DNA from: Notolepis coatsorum
Taxonomy: Eukaryota > Chordata > Actinopteri > Aulopiformes > Paralepididae
NCBI GenBank assembly: GCA_963971535.1
Contig: OZ020589.1
Location: 83,538,860-83,602,859 of the forward strand
Length of the DNA: 64,000 nucleotides
Direction of reading: 5' to 3'
Made by a program: the position numbers and the translations under genes. Position 1 is the stretch's first letter. Every line of letters begins with the position of its first letter. Shown one piece after another: positions 9,913-20,852 of this stretch. The notes under the pieces were generated by a model. That model ran no database searches, had not been told where the DNA came from, and saw only the letters and a program-made list of their open reading frames with translations.

Positions 9913-11286
9913 TGTTATGGTTTGTAACCGACCCCAATCGCACAACACAAGACAGGTATGAGAGTAAGCCAAGAACTGGGCATTTATTGAAAACAACAGA
10001 AAACGGCACTGTCCCTTTAAGGGAGAACACAATTACAGGAAAACATGAACTAGGGAAAATAGGCACAGTGCCTCAAAGAGGCGAGCTGGCTAAGGGGAAG
10101 ACTAAGGGAAGGCTAACGGACAGGGCCAGGGCAAGGGAACAGGGCAGGAACAGGGAGGACTAGGAGGACTGGACAGGGAGGACTAGGAGGACTAGAAGGA
10201 CTGGACAGGGAGGACTAGGAGGACTAGAGAGGGGAAACAGGGACAGAGGCCCGCGGAGGCGGGCTGGGGACAGGGAGGACTAGGAGGACTAGAAGGATTG
10301 GACAGGGAGGACTAGGAGGACTAGAAGGACTGGACAGGGAGGACTAGGAGGACTAGAAGGACTGGACAGGGACAGAGAGAAACAGAGTCAAGGCCTTGGA
10401 CAGGGCGAGGGCTGGAGCTGCTTACAGGGAGGAGTAGGAGGGCGCAGGCTAGACGTCTGGAGGAGAGCGCATCTGGCGCGGAGGTCTGAGTGGTGTGCGT
10501 CTGCTTGGAGTACGCGCCGGTACGGAGAGCGCATCTGGCGCGGAGGTCTGAGTGGTGCGCGTCTGCTTGGAGTACGCGCCGGTACGGAGAGCGCATCTGG
10601 CGCGGAGGTCTGAGTGGTGCGCGTCTGCTTGGAGTACGCGCCGGTACGGAGAGCGCATCTGGCGCGGAGGTCTGAGTGGTGCGCGTCTGCTTGGAGTACG
10701 CGCCGGTACGGAGAGCGCATCTGGCTCGGAGGTCTGGATGCGCGTCTGGATGCGCGTCTGGAGTGAAGAGCGCGTCTGGAGTGAAGAGCGCGTCTGGCTC
10801 GGAGGTCTGGATGCGCGTCTGGATGCGCGTCTGGAGTGAAGAGCGCGTCTGGCTCGGAGGTCTGGATGCGCGTCTGGATGCGCGTCTGGAGTGAAGAGCG
10901 CGACCTCTCGGAGGTCAAACACGCCGGAGATGAAAACAGCATAAAGACAGAAACAGAAACTCCCGTAGGAGCCTACAGACAGAGAACCTCCCGTAGGGGT
11001 CTTGGTGATAGAGATATGATACGGAACGACCCGACCAGGACTGAGGGGAAGAGCGAGGTACTTAAAGCCCACAGGGGTGCTAATTAGAATACACATCAGG
11101 TGCGTGATGGTAATTGATACTCGAACTAGAAGTGTGTGTTCGGCACCAGACCAATCAAACACATAATGACAGGTAGTCCAAGGGTGTGGCTGCTGAAGAG
11201 CAAACGAGAGTAAACGAACGTGAGGGTGGGGGCTAGTGAGGTGAGGAGACAGGGAATTAAAGGTCAAGGGAAAGGCGAACCTCACA
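9913..11286 (-). repeat. 3' LTR of the minisatellite-LTR element (1374 bp)
   Basis: Same order as the other LTR: a (gaggactagaaggactggacag) region at 10150-10375, four units of 62 bp (cgcatctggcgcggaggtct ... ggtacggaga, from about 10457), about three units of ~54 bp (ggatgcgcgtctggatgcgc), then unique sequence with the TATA-like and start-site region near 11026-11066. Long Arg/Ser frames on the minus strand come from these repeats. Confidence 0.9.
10457..10905. repeat. LTR minisatellites (62-bp and ~54-bp units)
   Basis: Four near-identical 62-bp units are followed by about three ~54-bp units sharing the core gcgtctgg. Both sets are also in the other LTR (13018-13540), where the second set has one more unit and is followed by ~85 bp absent here. 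Confidence 0.9.
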
Positions 11287-11302
11287 GTACTCCCCCCTCC
11301 AC
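11287..11302 (-). other. Polypurine tract
   Basis: Sense strand reads GTGGAGGGGGGAGTAC directly before the 3' LTR TGTGAGG. This is where plus-strand DNA synthesis would be primed. Confidence 0.75.
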
Positions 11303-11799
11303 GGGAGCCACCGGGCGACCCAAAAATACAGACAGAGTGGCAGGGGACAAAACAAGGCAACAAACAAAAAGTACCGGGCCATGCTAGCAGGGGAAGCTAC
11401 AACAAAAGTGGGGCTAGCAAAGGAACAGGGTAGCAGAGGGGTAACTAGGGTAGCCGAAGGGTAACTAGGGAAGCTGAGGGGCAACTATGAGGAGCACCGG
11501 GAAGGGGCTAGCAGAGGGAAAGGGCAGCTGCCAGGGCACTGATAGCTACAGGGCCTATGCTAGCTGTACTGCTACATTAACATAGAGGCTGCGCTAGCTG
11601 CCGGAGCTAGGCTAGCAGACAGGGCTGGAACAGGGGCACTGGAGAGGGGAACAGGGAAGGGGCTAGCAGAGGGAAAGGGTAGCTGCCAGGGCACTGATAG
11701 CTACAGGGCCCATGCTAGCTGTACTGCTACATTAACATAGAGGCTGCGCTAGCTGCCGGAGCTAGGCTGGCAGACAGGGCTGGACCAGCATGAGAGAAC

Positions 11800-12060
11800 A
11801 AGCTAGCTGGAAGGACAGTCCTAGCTGTGGGGAACTGACCTTGCTAGCTGAAGGGGCAGTCCTAGCAGTGGGGAAAACTGACCTTGCTAGCTGAAAGGGC
11901 AGTCCTAGCAGTGGGAAAACTGACCTTGCTAGCTGAAAGGGCAGTCCTAGCAGTGGGAAAAAACTGACCTTGCTAGCTGAAAGGGCAGTCCTAGCAGTGG
12001 GAGAAAACTGACCTTGCTAGCTGAAAGGGCAGTCCTAGCAGTGGGAAAACTACACGAAAA
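11800..12060. repeat. Tandem repeat in the element interior, about six units of ~43 bp
   Basis: Units gctagctgaaagggcagtcc / tagcagtgggaaaactgacc. A related, looser array with gctaacaggg units follows at 12200-12390. The interior has no coding frame; earlier, the block around 11500-11600 (agggaaagggcagctgccag ... gctagctgccggagctaggc) is repeated at 11660-11770. Confidence 0.85.
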
Positions 12061-12455
12061 GTGGAGGCCATGCAGAGGGACCGGGTTAGCTGCCTGGGCA
12101 TGGCTAGCTACAGGGCCTATGCCAGCAGCAAGGCTGCATTAACATAGAGGCTGTGCTAGCAGCCGGGGCTAAGCTAGCAGACTGGGGCCATGCTGGTAGT
12201 AGAGGCCTAACAAGCTGCAGGGGAGCTAACGAGGCTAACAGGGAAGCAAACAGGGGAGTCAACAGGCTAACAGGGGAGCTAACAGGGGAGACTAACAAGC
12301 TAACAGGGGAGCTAACAGGGCTAACAGGGAAGCTAACAGGGAAGCTAACAGGGGAGACTAACAGGGGAAACTAACAAGGCTAACAGGGGAGCTAGAGGAA
12401 AAAAAAAAAAAAGGCAAACTCAACATACACTGTCTGTACTGGCTGGGGTCATCGA

Positions 12456-12470
12456 CTGGTCGGGTCGTAC
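12456..12470 (-). other. Primer-binding site, complementary to the element's own RNA 5' region
   Basis: Two bases inside the 5' LTR the sense strand reads ACGACCCGACCAG. The exact 13-base complement CTGGTCGGGTCGT lies in each LTR (13751-13739 and 11038-11026, sense). No tRNA 3' end was recognised at this site. This matches the self-priming layout described for Tf1 and proposed for the Tf1/sushi group, where the folded-back RNA 5' end serves as primer. Confidence 0.7.
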
Positions 12471-13999
12471 TGTTATGGTTTGTAACCGACCCCAATCGCA
12501 CAACACAAGACAGGTATGAGAGTAAGCCAAGAACTGGGCATTTATTGAAAACAACAGAAAATGGCACTGTCCCTTTAAGGGAGAACACAATTACAGGAAA
12601 ACATGAACTAGGGAAAATAGTCACAGTGCCTCAAAGAGGCGAGCTGGCTAAGGGGAAGACTAAGGGAAGGCTAACGGACAGGGCCAGGGCAAGGGAACAG
12701 GGCAGGAACAGGGAGGACTAGGAGGACTGGACAGGGAGGACTAGGAGGACTAGAAGGACTGGACAGGGAGGACTAGGAGGACTAGAGAGGGGAAACAGGG
12801 ACAGAGGCCCGCGGAGGCGGGCTGGGGACAGGGAGGACTAGGAGGACTAGAAGGACTGGACAGGGAGGACTAGGAGGACTAGAAGGACTGGACAGGGAGG
12901 ACTAGGAGGACTAGAAGGACTGGACAGGGACAGAGAGTAACAGAGTCAAGGCCTTGGACAGGGCGAGGGCTGGAGCTGCTTACAGGGAGGAGTAGGAGGG
13001 CGCAGGCTAGACGTCTGGAGGAGAGCGCATCTGGCGCGGAGGTCTGAGTGGTGCGCGTCTGCTTGGAGTACGCGCCGGTACGGAGAGCGCATCTGGCGCG
13101 GAGGTCTGAGTGGTGCGCGTCTGCTTGGAGTACGCGCCGGTACGGAGATCGCATCTGGCGCGGAGGTCTGAGTGGTGCGCGTCTGCTTGGAGTACACGCC
13201 GGTACGGAGAGCGCATCTGGCGCGAAGGTCTGAGTGGTGCGCGTCTGCTTGGAGTATGCGCCGGTACGGAGAGCGCATCTGGCTTGGAGGTCTGGATGCG
13301 CGTCTGGATGCGCGTCTGGAGTGAAGAGCGCATCTGGAGTGAAGAGCGCGTCTGGCTCGGAGGTCTGGATGCGCGTCTGGATGCGCATCTGGAGTGAAGA
13401 GCGCGTCTGGCTCGGAGGTCTGGATGCGCGTCTGGATGCGCGTCTGGAGTGAAGAGCGCGTCTGGCTCGGAGGTCTGGATGCGCGTCTGGATGCGTGTCT
13501 GGAGTGAAGAGCGTGTCTGGCTCGGAGGTCTGGAGTGGAACACTGGAATACCTCCCGTAGAGGTTTAGAGAGCGCAGTACAGTGTCTCCCTCCAGGCAAA
13601 CGGCGACAGGAGGCGAAGGCTTGAGCGCATCTCACGCCGGAGATGAAAACAGCATAAAGACAGAAACAGAAACTCCCGTAGGAGCCTACAGACAGAGAAC
13701 CTCCCGTAGGGGTCTTGGTGATAGAGATATGATACGGAACGACCCGACCAGGACTGAGGGGAAGAGCGAGGTACTTAAAGCCCACAGGGGTGCTAATTAG
13801 AATACACATCAGGTGCGTGATGGTAATTGATACTCGAACTAGAAGTGTGTGTTCGGCACCAGACCAATCAAACACATAATGACAGGTAGTCCAAGGGTGT
13901 GGCTGCTGAAGAGCAAACGAGAGTAAACGAACGCGAGGGTGGGGGCTAGTGAGGTGAGGAGACAGGGAATTAAAGGTCAAGGGAAAGGCGAACCTCACA
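12471..13999 (-). repeat. 5' LTR of the minisatellite-LTR element (1529 bp)
   Basis: Longer than the other LTR by one ~54-bp unit and by ~85 bp at about 13535-13625 (cctcccgtagaggtttagag ... gaaggcttgagcgcatctca). Outside the arrays the two LTRs differ by only scattered substitutions, for example cgtgag/cgcgag near the sense start. Confidence 0.9.
13739..13780 (-). promoter_or_regulatory. Predicted LTR core promoter and RNA start
   Basis: Sense strand has TTTAAGTA starting at 13779 and, 28 bases downstream, CTGGTCGGGTCGT at 13751-13739, the complement of the primer site. A TATA-like box at -28 relative to the self-complementary segment is the spacing expected if transcription starts there. 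Inference from spacing; the same layout is in the other LTR (11066 and 11038). Confidence 0.55.
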
Positions 14000-14004
14000 G
14001 GAAG

Positions 14005-17000
14005 TCTCTGAAAAACAATCTGAACAGTCATTTGAAAAGGAAATAGGAGAAGCCTACTTAGCGACTACATCACACTTCTGGAGCAAAAAGGAAAATGTTG
14101 AGAAATCTCAACTCAGACAATGACAAAGCAGGCCATTAAATCAGCAATGGCAGCGCGCAAATATGCCTCCCCTCAACAAGCGGCGCGGTCCCAACGAGTA
14201 CACTGAAAACAGGCCGGTATGGAAGAATGATAATGATTAATTCATTATAGCCAAAGACGGGTAAGACTGCACGGAGAGAAACCACGGCAACCTAAGGCAG
14301 GCACATTCACGATTACAGGAGCCGTAAAAATCACTGTGAGCAAAGACTCACTGAAAGAGTGAACACAGAGAAGGGGAGGTGAAGAGAGTGAAACACAGAA
14401 ATTGCAATAGGCATTGAGGACACTATCAACACCGAATAAGTGACATCTCCAGACTCATATCTCTGGACTAATAATGCACCAGACAAAGTGAATACAAATT
14501 CAAAGATCTTGTGGGAGTGAAAAAGCAAAAAGCCATCCTGCAATTAGGTTAGCCCAAAACTGGCAAACTATAATCATATTGACTGAAAATGTTTAATGGC
14601 AGGAGGGAAAAAATAAATACACAACAAACAGAGAGTAAGTCCACTTGAGATTTGACACACATAAGTATAGAAACATGACACAGTGAGAGTTGATATAAAA
14701 ACAAAGTGAACATATATAAGACAAGTTAATGGAATAAAACAAATCAAGGATATTTGTCGCCGACCCCGTTTGCCTGGTGGGAGCTGTTGGAAAGAGTGCA
14801 CAGGACAAGAGAGGTAAGTACAAACGCAAGTGAAATAATAGAAAATTAAGACAAGGTAAAGAAAATTAGGAAATATAAACTAACTTAAATAAAAAGCACA
14901 ATAGACATAGTATACAATTCAAAATAGCATATAAGTAGTAATAGGCCAGGTCTGTGCAACTGAGCTGAGATAATCAAACAGACACTAGAATATACTAATC
15001 AGAATAAAATAACACTACAGTGAGAGTCACCGTCCAGGATCAAAGTGTAACAGATGGACCATGTATTGTTGAAGACGGGTACAATTAATTTCTAGAAACA
15101 ATAAGTAGGAAATAAGAACGTTGAATCAGAAACTATTCTATAAGCAAATGGACAACAGGAAAATGATTTTAAGTGATGGAGAAATAACAAAAAATATAGA
15201 TTAATTAGCAAAAGAAATAGTTAAACAGGGCTGAATTCTCAGACCGTATGTTGGTGGAGAAGAGAAACAATCTGGAATAAAAAGTGAAATTATAAAACTG
15301 AATATAAAACAAATTAAGAAAAAGCACACACACAAGGTTGAATCAGAATATGAAATGATCTGTACTATGGTTAGTTAAGTATTGTTTTTATGAACATAGA
15401 GTGAGAGTAGATAGCGTAGGGAACAACTAACATGGCAAAGGAGTCTCTACAAGTTATGTGTCCACAAGGAGACTACACAGAGCTGAGAGAAGGCGATCCA
15501 CCCAGAAGCCAACCATGCACAGAGGTTCAACGACCCAACACGCCAACAGGGGATGACAAAAGTGTGACGAGAGGTGGAGCCAATGACAAGAGAGGTGGAG
15601 CTATATACCACATTGCACCAGAAACTCTGGGGGGCCGAGACGACCTGGTGATCCTGCAACAATTGGCACGATCGCCCACGTGGTCCCAGGGTGGCATGGC
15701 AGAGAGGAGACACCTGACCGACGGCTGTCGGGAGAAAGAGAGGAGACACCTGACCGACGGCTGTCGGGAGAAAGAGAGGAGACACCTGACGAGGGCTACA
15801 CTGCATTGGAATTTGACAACGCACCTGTCGGGGTGCAAATACAGCAAGAAGACATCGAGAGGCCACAGAGGCCACAAAGAATGACAACTAGACCCAAAAG
15901 ATACAGCGAGCCTTGATGAAAAATCATGGAAGCCTCTATCCCTGTTGAATGGGGGGTAAGATCCACCTCTCAAGAAACAAGAGAGGCCCCAAAAAAAAAA
16001 AAAAAAAATGGTATATACTCGCCACTGACATACCAAAGCGCCGGTCAGGACCCAACAATGGGGCGCCACATCGGGTACCAAGGGACCAGGCAGGAAGCCC
16101 AGCTCTCACGGATTGAGAGCTCCGGCCAACGCACTGGCCAGACGTCACTGAGGCCTGCGGTCATCCAACCGGGATTCCGAGCCCCGCACAAACATCAGGC
16201 TGACAACGATGGTTGATTGCCTTGCATGACGAAAACGAATATAAGAGAAAAACAATGCTATATTTCTCTTAAAGAGAGGAGATGGACAGATGGACTACAA
16301 ACACTACAAAATGAACAACGGATGACCATAAGACCAACGACAAAAGAGCTACCACAATTTTTTATTTTTACAAATTCAATTTTATGACAAATGGACTATA
16401 ATTCGTTTACTAATTTCTTGGATTATTATTTCTTGTATTAATAATGTTAACATTCTTTCTTTATTTCTTTTCTTTATTATCTTTCCCGATATTATTCTTA
16501 GTAATATTAACTTGATTGGTAGTTCCTTCTGTTTAAATTTTATTATTATTATTTCTGTTATTATGAATTTTAGAAATTACTCTTCTGATTAATATTAATT
16601 TTCATTTAAAAAATGTCTAGGAAAACTGAATATAAATGTTATCTTACTATTGATAGGTTACATACATTGAAAGATATTAATGGTTTAATTTAGTTAAGCT
16701 AAATATAGGAATAACTTAAAAATAACGGTAACCAATATGGAAAAAATACAAATTAGGATATGAGATTAAAACATAAATAATTCTGCTTGTGTGAATCCTA
16801 TTGATCCACAAGAGAGGAAATGAAGTAACAATTTATGTTCACATGGCTAATAGATTTGATATTATAGTGTATTTTTGATTAATTAGTAATAGTTATTTCA
16901 ACAGTATTATAGCATTATTCAGAATGGCTAGCTGACCACAGTTTGGCTTGACCTTGGCAAACCTGATTGACACACACACACACACACTCTTTCTCACCCC

Positions 17001-17639
17001 CACCCAGGAACCCGTTTTGTTGCAAACCTGATGACCGAGAGAGGCACACAATAGATGCATACACACACACCCACACACTATCTCGCCCCCACCTGAAGGC
17101 CAAAACCAGTTGATTAGGATGTGACTGAATGACCTTTTGTTTCTAGACTGACAGAAACACACACACACTGATGAATGACACACCCCCTCACCCATTAGAA
17201 TCTCACGCAGACAGAGACCAAAACCAGTTTACCCAGGTAGTGATAAGCAAATCACATCACAGCATTTAGATTCGGTTGAAACACATATAAGACACACATC
17301 TTGACATTAGAGGACACACGACAGGACACGCTGTGTGTCAGAGAGATTCTTTGTATCCTGTGATATTGCTGTATTTCTACCGCTGGTGCCCTGCTGAATA
17401 AATCGACTGAGAACCTGAAGCCATTGACTTTCAACTTGTATCCAGCGTCTACTTTCTTGCTCTGAAATTGGTCATTCCATAATTGTTGTTTACAAAGTCA
17501 CAGCTGATTTGTAACCTCAGTACCAACACTGACTAGATGTGAAATCTCTAGCTAGTCCCGTTTCTTCAGTTCAGCTCAGACAAGAACCTCCCCCACTGAA
17601 CCAAGTCATTCAGAATTGACTCGCTCCCTGAAGTAAGTA
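14005..17639. other. A-rich, largely unreadable region, possibly an old retroelement
   Basis: 14005-15430 is A-rich on the plus strand with stops in all frames. 16230-16900 is A/T-rich. 17277-17420 has LTR-like content (ACATATAAGACACACATC, then GTGCCCTGCTGAATAAATCG) but no second copy was found. Several CA-rich patches (16970-17180). The minisatellite-LTR element sits at its left edge. I could not name the old element. Confidence 0.3.
15680..15916 (+). pseudogene. Charged ORF ending in a Pol-C-terminus-like motif
   Basis: A 78-codon frame with two and a half tandem 34-bp units (gacacctgaccgacggctgt, encoding ETPDRRLSGEREE) and ending RMTTRPKRYSEP-stop. A basic R-P-x-R-Y end is common at the C-terminus of LTR-retrotransposon Pol proteins, and a purine-rich stretch (tgaatggggggtaag) follows within 40 bp. 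An overlapping frame of 150 codons starts at 15432. No catalytic motif is visible, so this is a weak call; it could be a chance frame. Confidence 0.25.
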
Positions 17640-18173
17640 AGTGCTGCTGATCTGCTGATCTCAGCCCCCTCTGTGGTTGTAGCCACCGCCCACAATCAAC
17701 AATTCGCTCAACAACGGAGCGAGTGGAAATAATGCGGAAGCGGTTTCCCTGTCAGAGACTTGCACTTCCCCAAAAGAGAGAAGAAGAGAGAGAGAGGGAG
17801 AGAGGCTGATACGCTGCGTTTCTCGGAGCGATCTCTCCTCAGCTGTCTCCCCCTGCTTACACACTCGCGACTAGAGCACACATACACACACGCGCGTCGC
17901 GCTCTGTGCTCTCTCCCTCTCTCTCCCTCTATCTCTCTCTATCTCTCTCTCTTTCTCTCTCTCTCCCCCAAAGAAAGGTATCTGCCAGTGCAGGTGGGTG
18001 ACTGTCACTCAAAGCGCATTGCGAGTATGGGTGGAGCCCAGCCAAAAACAGCTTGGAATCTTGATTAGAAATACAAAACAATGAATTTTATTGAAAAAAA
18101 CCTTACAGATGTGTTCCATAGACTCACAGGAATTGTGTAAAATTGCCCAAATAGTGAAAGAAATAGCAAAATA
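17640..18173 (-). mobile_element. TTAAAGGTCCC-type MITE (T2/Kolobok-like), partial
   Basis: Reverse complement matches 60405-61010: actatttgggcaa, attcctgtgag, gaacacatctgta, ttgttttgtatttct, the gggctccgcccat / gagtgacagtcac block, a pyrimidine tract, and gtggaaat / agcgagtg. The terminal TTAAAGGTCCCATG is lost at 18173, where a pyrimidine tract begins. Confidence 0.7.
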
Positions 18174-18590
18174 GTTCCCCCTCTTCCTTCTCTGCTCGCT
18201 TCCCTCTACTCCTCCCCTCTCCTTCCTTCCTCTCCCCTAGATCATCCCTTTCATTTGTCTGTCCTGCCCTTTCTCCTCCTGCCCTTTCTCCTTCTCTCTT
18301 TCCCTTGTCTGTCCTCCTGCCCTTTCTCCTCCTGCCCTTTCTCATTCTCTTTCCTTTGTATGTCCTCCTGCCCTTTCTCCTCATCTCTTTCTCCTCTCTT
18401 TCCTTTGTCTGTTCTCCTGCCCTTTCTCCTTCTCTCTTTCCTTTGTCTGTCCTCCTGCCCTTTCTCCTCCCTTTCTTGCATTGTTTGTCTCCCTTCACTC
18501 CCCATAACCTCTCTTTCCCACTGCTATCACCTCTCCTCGTTCTACCTCTCCTTCCACCCTCCCCCTCTCCTCTCCCCCATAAGTTCAGAT
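18174..18590. repeat. Polypyrimidine tract with ctcctgccctttctc units
   Basis: Nearly pure C/T on the plus strand, with irregular units gtcctcctgccctttctcct. The Lys/Arg/Glu frames on the minus strand are repeat translations. Confidence 0.9.
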
Positions 18591-18633
18591 AAATTATTTG
18601 ACAACCAATTAGGACCAATACCCACAGCATAGG

Positions 18634-19497
18634 ACTAACCCAGACACTGGGGTTGATACAGTAGTATCAGTGATCTAACCCAGACACTGAGTTTAATACA
18701 GTAGTATCATAGATCTAACCAAGACACTGGGGTTGATACAGTAGTATCAGTGATCTAACCCATACACTGGGGTTAATACAGTAGTATCATAGATCTAACC
18801 CAGACACTGGGGTTAATACAGTAGTATTATAGATCTAACCCAGACACTGGGGTTAATACAGTAGTATCATAGATCTAACCCAGACACTGGGGTTAATACA
18901 GTAGTATCATAGATCTAACCCAGACACTGGGGTTAATACAGTAGTATCATAGATCTAACCCAGACAATGGGGTTAATACAGTAGTATCAGAGATCTAACC
19001 CAGACACTGGGGTTAATACAGTAGTATCTTAGATCTAACCCAGACATTGGGGTTAATACAGTAGTATCAGTGATCTAACCCAGACACTGGGGTTAATACA
19101 GTAGTATCATAGATCTAACCCAGACACTGGGGTTAATACAGTAGTATCATAGATCTAACCCAGACACTGGGGTTAATACAGTAGTATCATAGATCTAACC
19201 CAGACACTGGGGTTAATACAGTAGTATCAGATATCTAACCCAGACACTGGGGTTAATACAGTAGTATCATAGATCTAACCCAGACACTGGGGTTAATACA
19301 GTAGTATCATAGATCTAACCCAGACACTGGGGTTAATACAGTAGTATCATAGATCTAACCCAGACACTGGGGTTAATACAGTAGTATCAGATATCTAACC
19401 CAGACACTGGGGTTAATACAGTAGTATCTTAGATCTAACCCATACATTGGGGTTAATACAGTAGTATCTGAGATCTAACCCAGACACTGGGGTTGAT
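18634..19497. repeat. 40-bp minisatellite, about 21 units
   Basis: Unit gatctaacccagacactggg / gttaatacagtagtatcata repeats with a strict 40-bp period and 1-3 changes per unit. Units are contiguous with no spacers. A last fragment (agtatcagagatctact) reappears at 21113-21130, so the array was split by the insertion between. Confidence 0.95.
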
Positions 19498-19573
19498 ATT
19501 TTGATTTGATTTGATTTGATTTGATTTTGTCTCGAACATAGAAACATAAAACAAGTTTAGAAAAACAAAAAGG

Positions 19574-20521
19574 AAATTTCCTAACAATCAAGTATGGCAT
19601 AATCACACTCCCATATTCAATAACAATGCTCTCTTAATGGGAAAACGACCTATAAGATTCCCTGTATGGGAAGAAAGAGGCATACACTCATTAGGGGATA
19701 TTTTTAATAACAAGGGCCTCTGTAGTTATGTCGAAATATGCATAAAGTTTAACCTCACCGAGTCCACATGGCTTTTTTACATACAGTTAAAACTTTGTAT
19801 GAGATCTCACGGTGTTCCATTACACATACCAATTGAACACCACAGATACCACAAATTTTTCTATGACAGAAATACATTGGGAGGTTTTGTATCAGGTTTT
19901 TATTCACAATTACTAACGTCCTCGTACGAAACCCTTCAACTAGACAATGTCTGGAGGAGGGATATACCAGACCTGGAAAATGACTTTGATTGGCAAGGAG
20001 CCTGGGCAAATGTCCGACTTACATCAAGGAACCCGGATCATCAACAAATCAATCTGAACTATATTCACAGGACATACTTGACTCCTATAAGGCTGTGCAA
20101 AATGGGGCTTATACAAAACTCCAAATGCTCCCAATGTACAAATGGGGACGAAGGAACATTTATGCACATGTATTGGGACTGCCCACCAGTTAAGGCATTC
20201 TGGGAAGATGTGTCCCAACAATTATCAATACTCGTATTTTGGAATATACCTGTACACCCCGCGGTATTGCTATTGAATGATGTTTTTGAGTTTGCAGTGA
20301 ACCCACAACTAAAAAGATTGGTTTTATCGGGTATCACAGTAGCTAAAAAACTGATTGCATCACGTTGGTTTCAACCGGAAAAAATGTGCCGGAAAGTGTG
20401 GTTTCTTACATATCTTGATGTGATATATCAAGAAATATCAACAGCAAGAATTCTAGGGCTCAATGAATCCAAAATGTTAATGTGGTTAGAAGTGGTGGAG
20501 AGAATAAAAGCTAGCCTATAA
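19574..20521 (+). CDS. L1 ORF2 protein, C-terminal part, uninterrupted
   Basis: Open for about 315 codons from the truncation point to the stop; the first ATG is at 19637. The visible part is the region after the reverse transcriptase: KRPIRFPVWEERGIHSLGDIF near the start, then a Cys-His motif CSQCTNGDEGTFMHMYWDC about 175 residues after the ATG, the zinc-knuckle-like motif of L1 ORF2 C-termini. The endonuclease and reverse transcriptase are missing, so the product has no catalytic part. The lack of stops suggests a recent insertion. It differs clearly from the L1 at 22914 (whose equivalent motif is WRMCGKEGANHTHIFWGC), so two L1 lineages are present. Confidence 0.85.
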   Translation, partial: KFPNNQVWHNHTPIFNNNALLMGKRPIRFPVWEERGIHSLGDIFNNKGLCSYVEICIKFNLTESTWLFYIQLKLCMRSHGVPLHIPIEHHRYHKFFYDRNTLGGFVSGFYSQLLTSSYETLQLDNVWRRDIPDLENDFDWQGAWANVRLTSRNPDHQQINLNYIHRTYLTPIRLCKMGLIQNSKCSQCTNGDEGTFMHMYWDCPPVKAFWEDVSQQLSILVFWNIPVHPAVLLLNDVFEFAVNPQLKRLVLSGITVAKKLIASRWFQPEKMCRKVWFLTYLDVIYQEISTARILGLNESKMLMWLEVVERIKASL

Positions 20522-20852
20522 TGGTGATGTCTGGTTAGGAGTGAGGGATAATAGAGGTACTATCCAAGAGGGGGTCCGGGAGGGGGGGATTTGAGCTGGA
20601 GCATATGTGTGTAGGGTTTTAGAAAATAGGTATTCGGGGTATATTATATACTAACATTTATATAATTGTAACTTCGCTGGATATACACGGTATACGGTTA
20701 AAATGTTATTATTGACTATTTTTGTTTTATCCTGTTTCTGTACTTGCATATATTTTAACCACCTTTACTGAAAGTTTCATTATACATTGTGTGTTGAGTA
20801 CTGACTTTTAATAAGTTTTGTTTTGCAATAATAAAAAAAATTAAAAAAAAAA
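19574..20852 (+). mobile_element. 5'-truncated L1-type LINE with 15-bp target duplication
   Basis: agaaaaacaaaaagg occurs at 19559-19573 and 20853-20867. Between lies the end of ORF2, a 330-bp 3' UTR and an A-rich tail. The frame is open from the first base after the duplication. Confidence 0.9.

Larger units (their letters stand above)
9908..14004 (-). mobile_element. Non-autonomous LTR retrotransposon with 5-bp target duplication
   Basis: Two long direct repeats (9913-11286 and 12471-13999) begin tgttatgg and end cctcaca on the plus strand, i.e. TGTGAGG...CCATAACA in the sense (minus) direction. ggaag flanks the whole element (9908-9912 and 14000-14004). Sense order is 5' LTR (right), primer site at 12470, 1.18-kb interior without any protein frame, polypurine tract at 11302-11287, 3' LTR (left). 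No gag or pol is present, so it must depend on enzymes from another element. The tract GGAGGGGGGAGTAC next to the LTR closely resembles that of the sushi-like chromovirus at 39926-39941, a plausible helper family. Confidence 0.9.

Noticed and set aside
10388..14031. Long Arg/Ser/Pro frames on the minus strand (up to 361 codons) and Ala/Arg frames on the plus strand
   Set aside because: They follow the 62-bp and ~54-bp minisatellite periods of the LTRs and change frame with unit number; no gene-like start or domain.
16040..16080. tggggcgccacatcggg as a tRNA primer-binding site of a retroelement
   Set aside because: No LTR end precedes it and it does not match a primer site I can name; too weak to call.
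18124..18630. Lys/Arg/Glu-rich 168-codon frame on the minus strand
   Set aside because: Translation of a polypyrimidine tract.
18634..19497. Regular 40-bp repeats that could look like a CRISPR array
   Set aside because: Units are directly adjacent with no unique spacers, there are no cas genes, and the context is a vertebrate genome.
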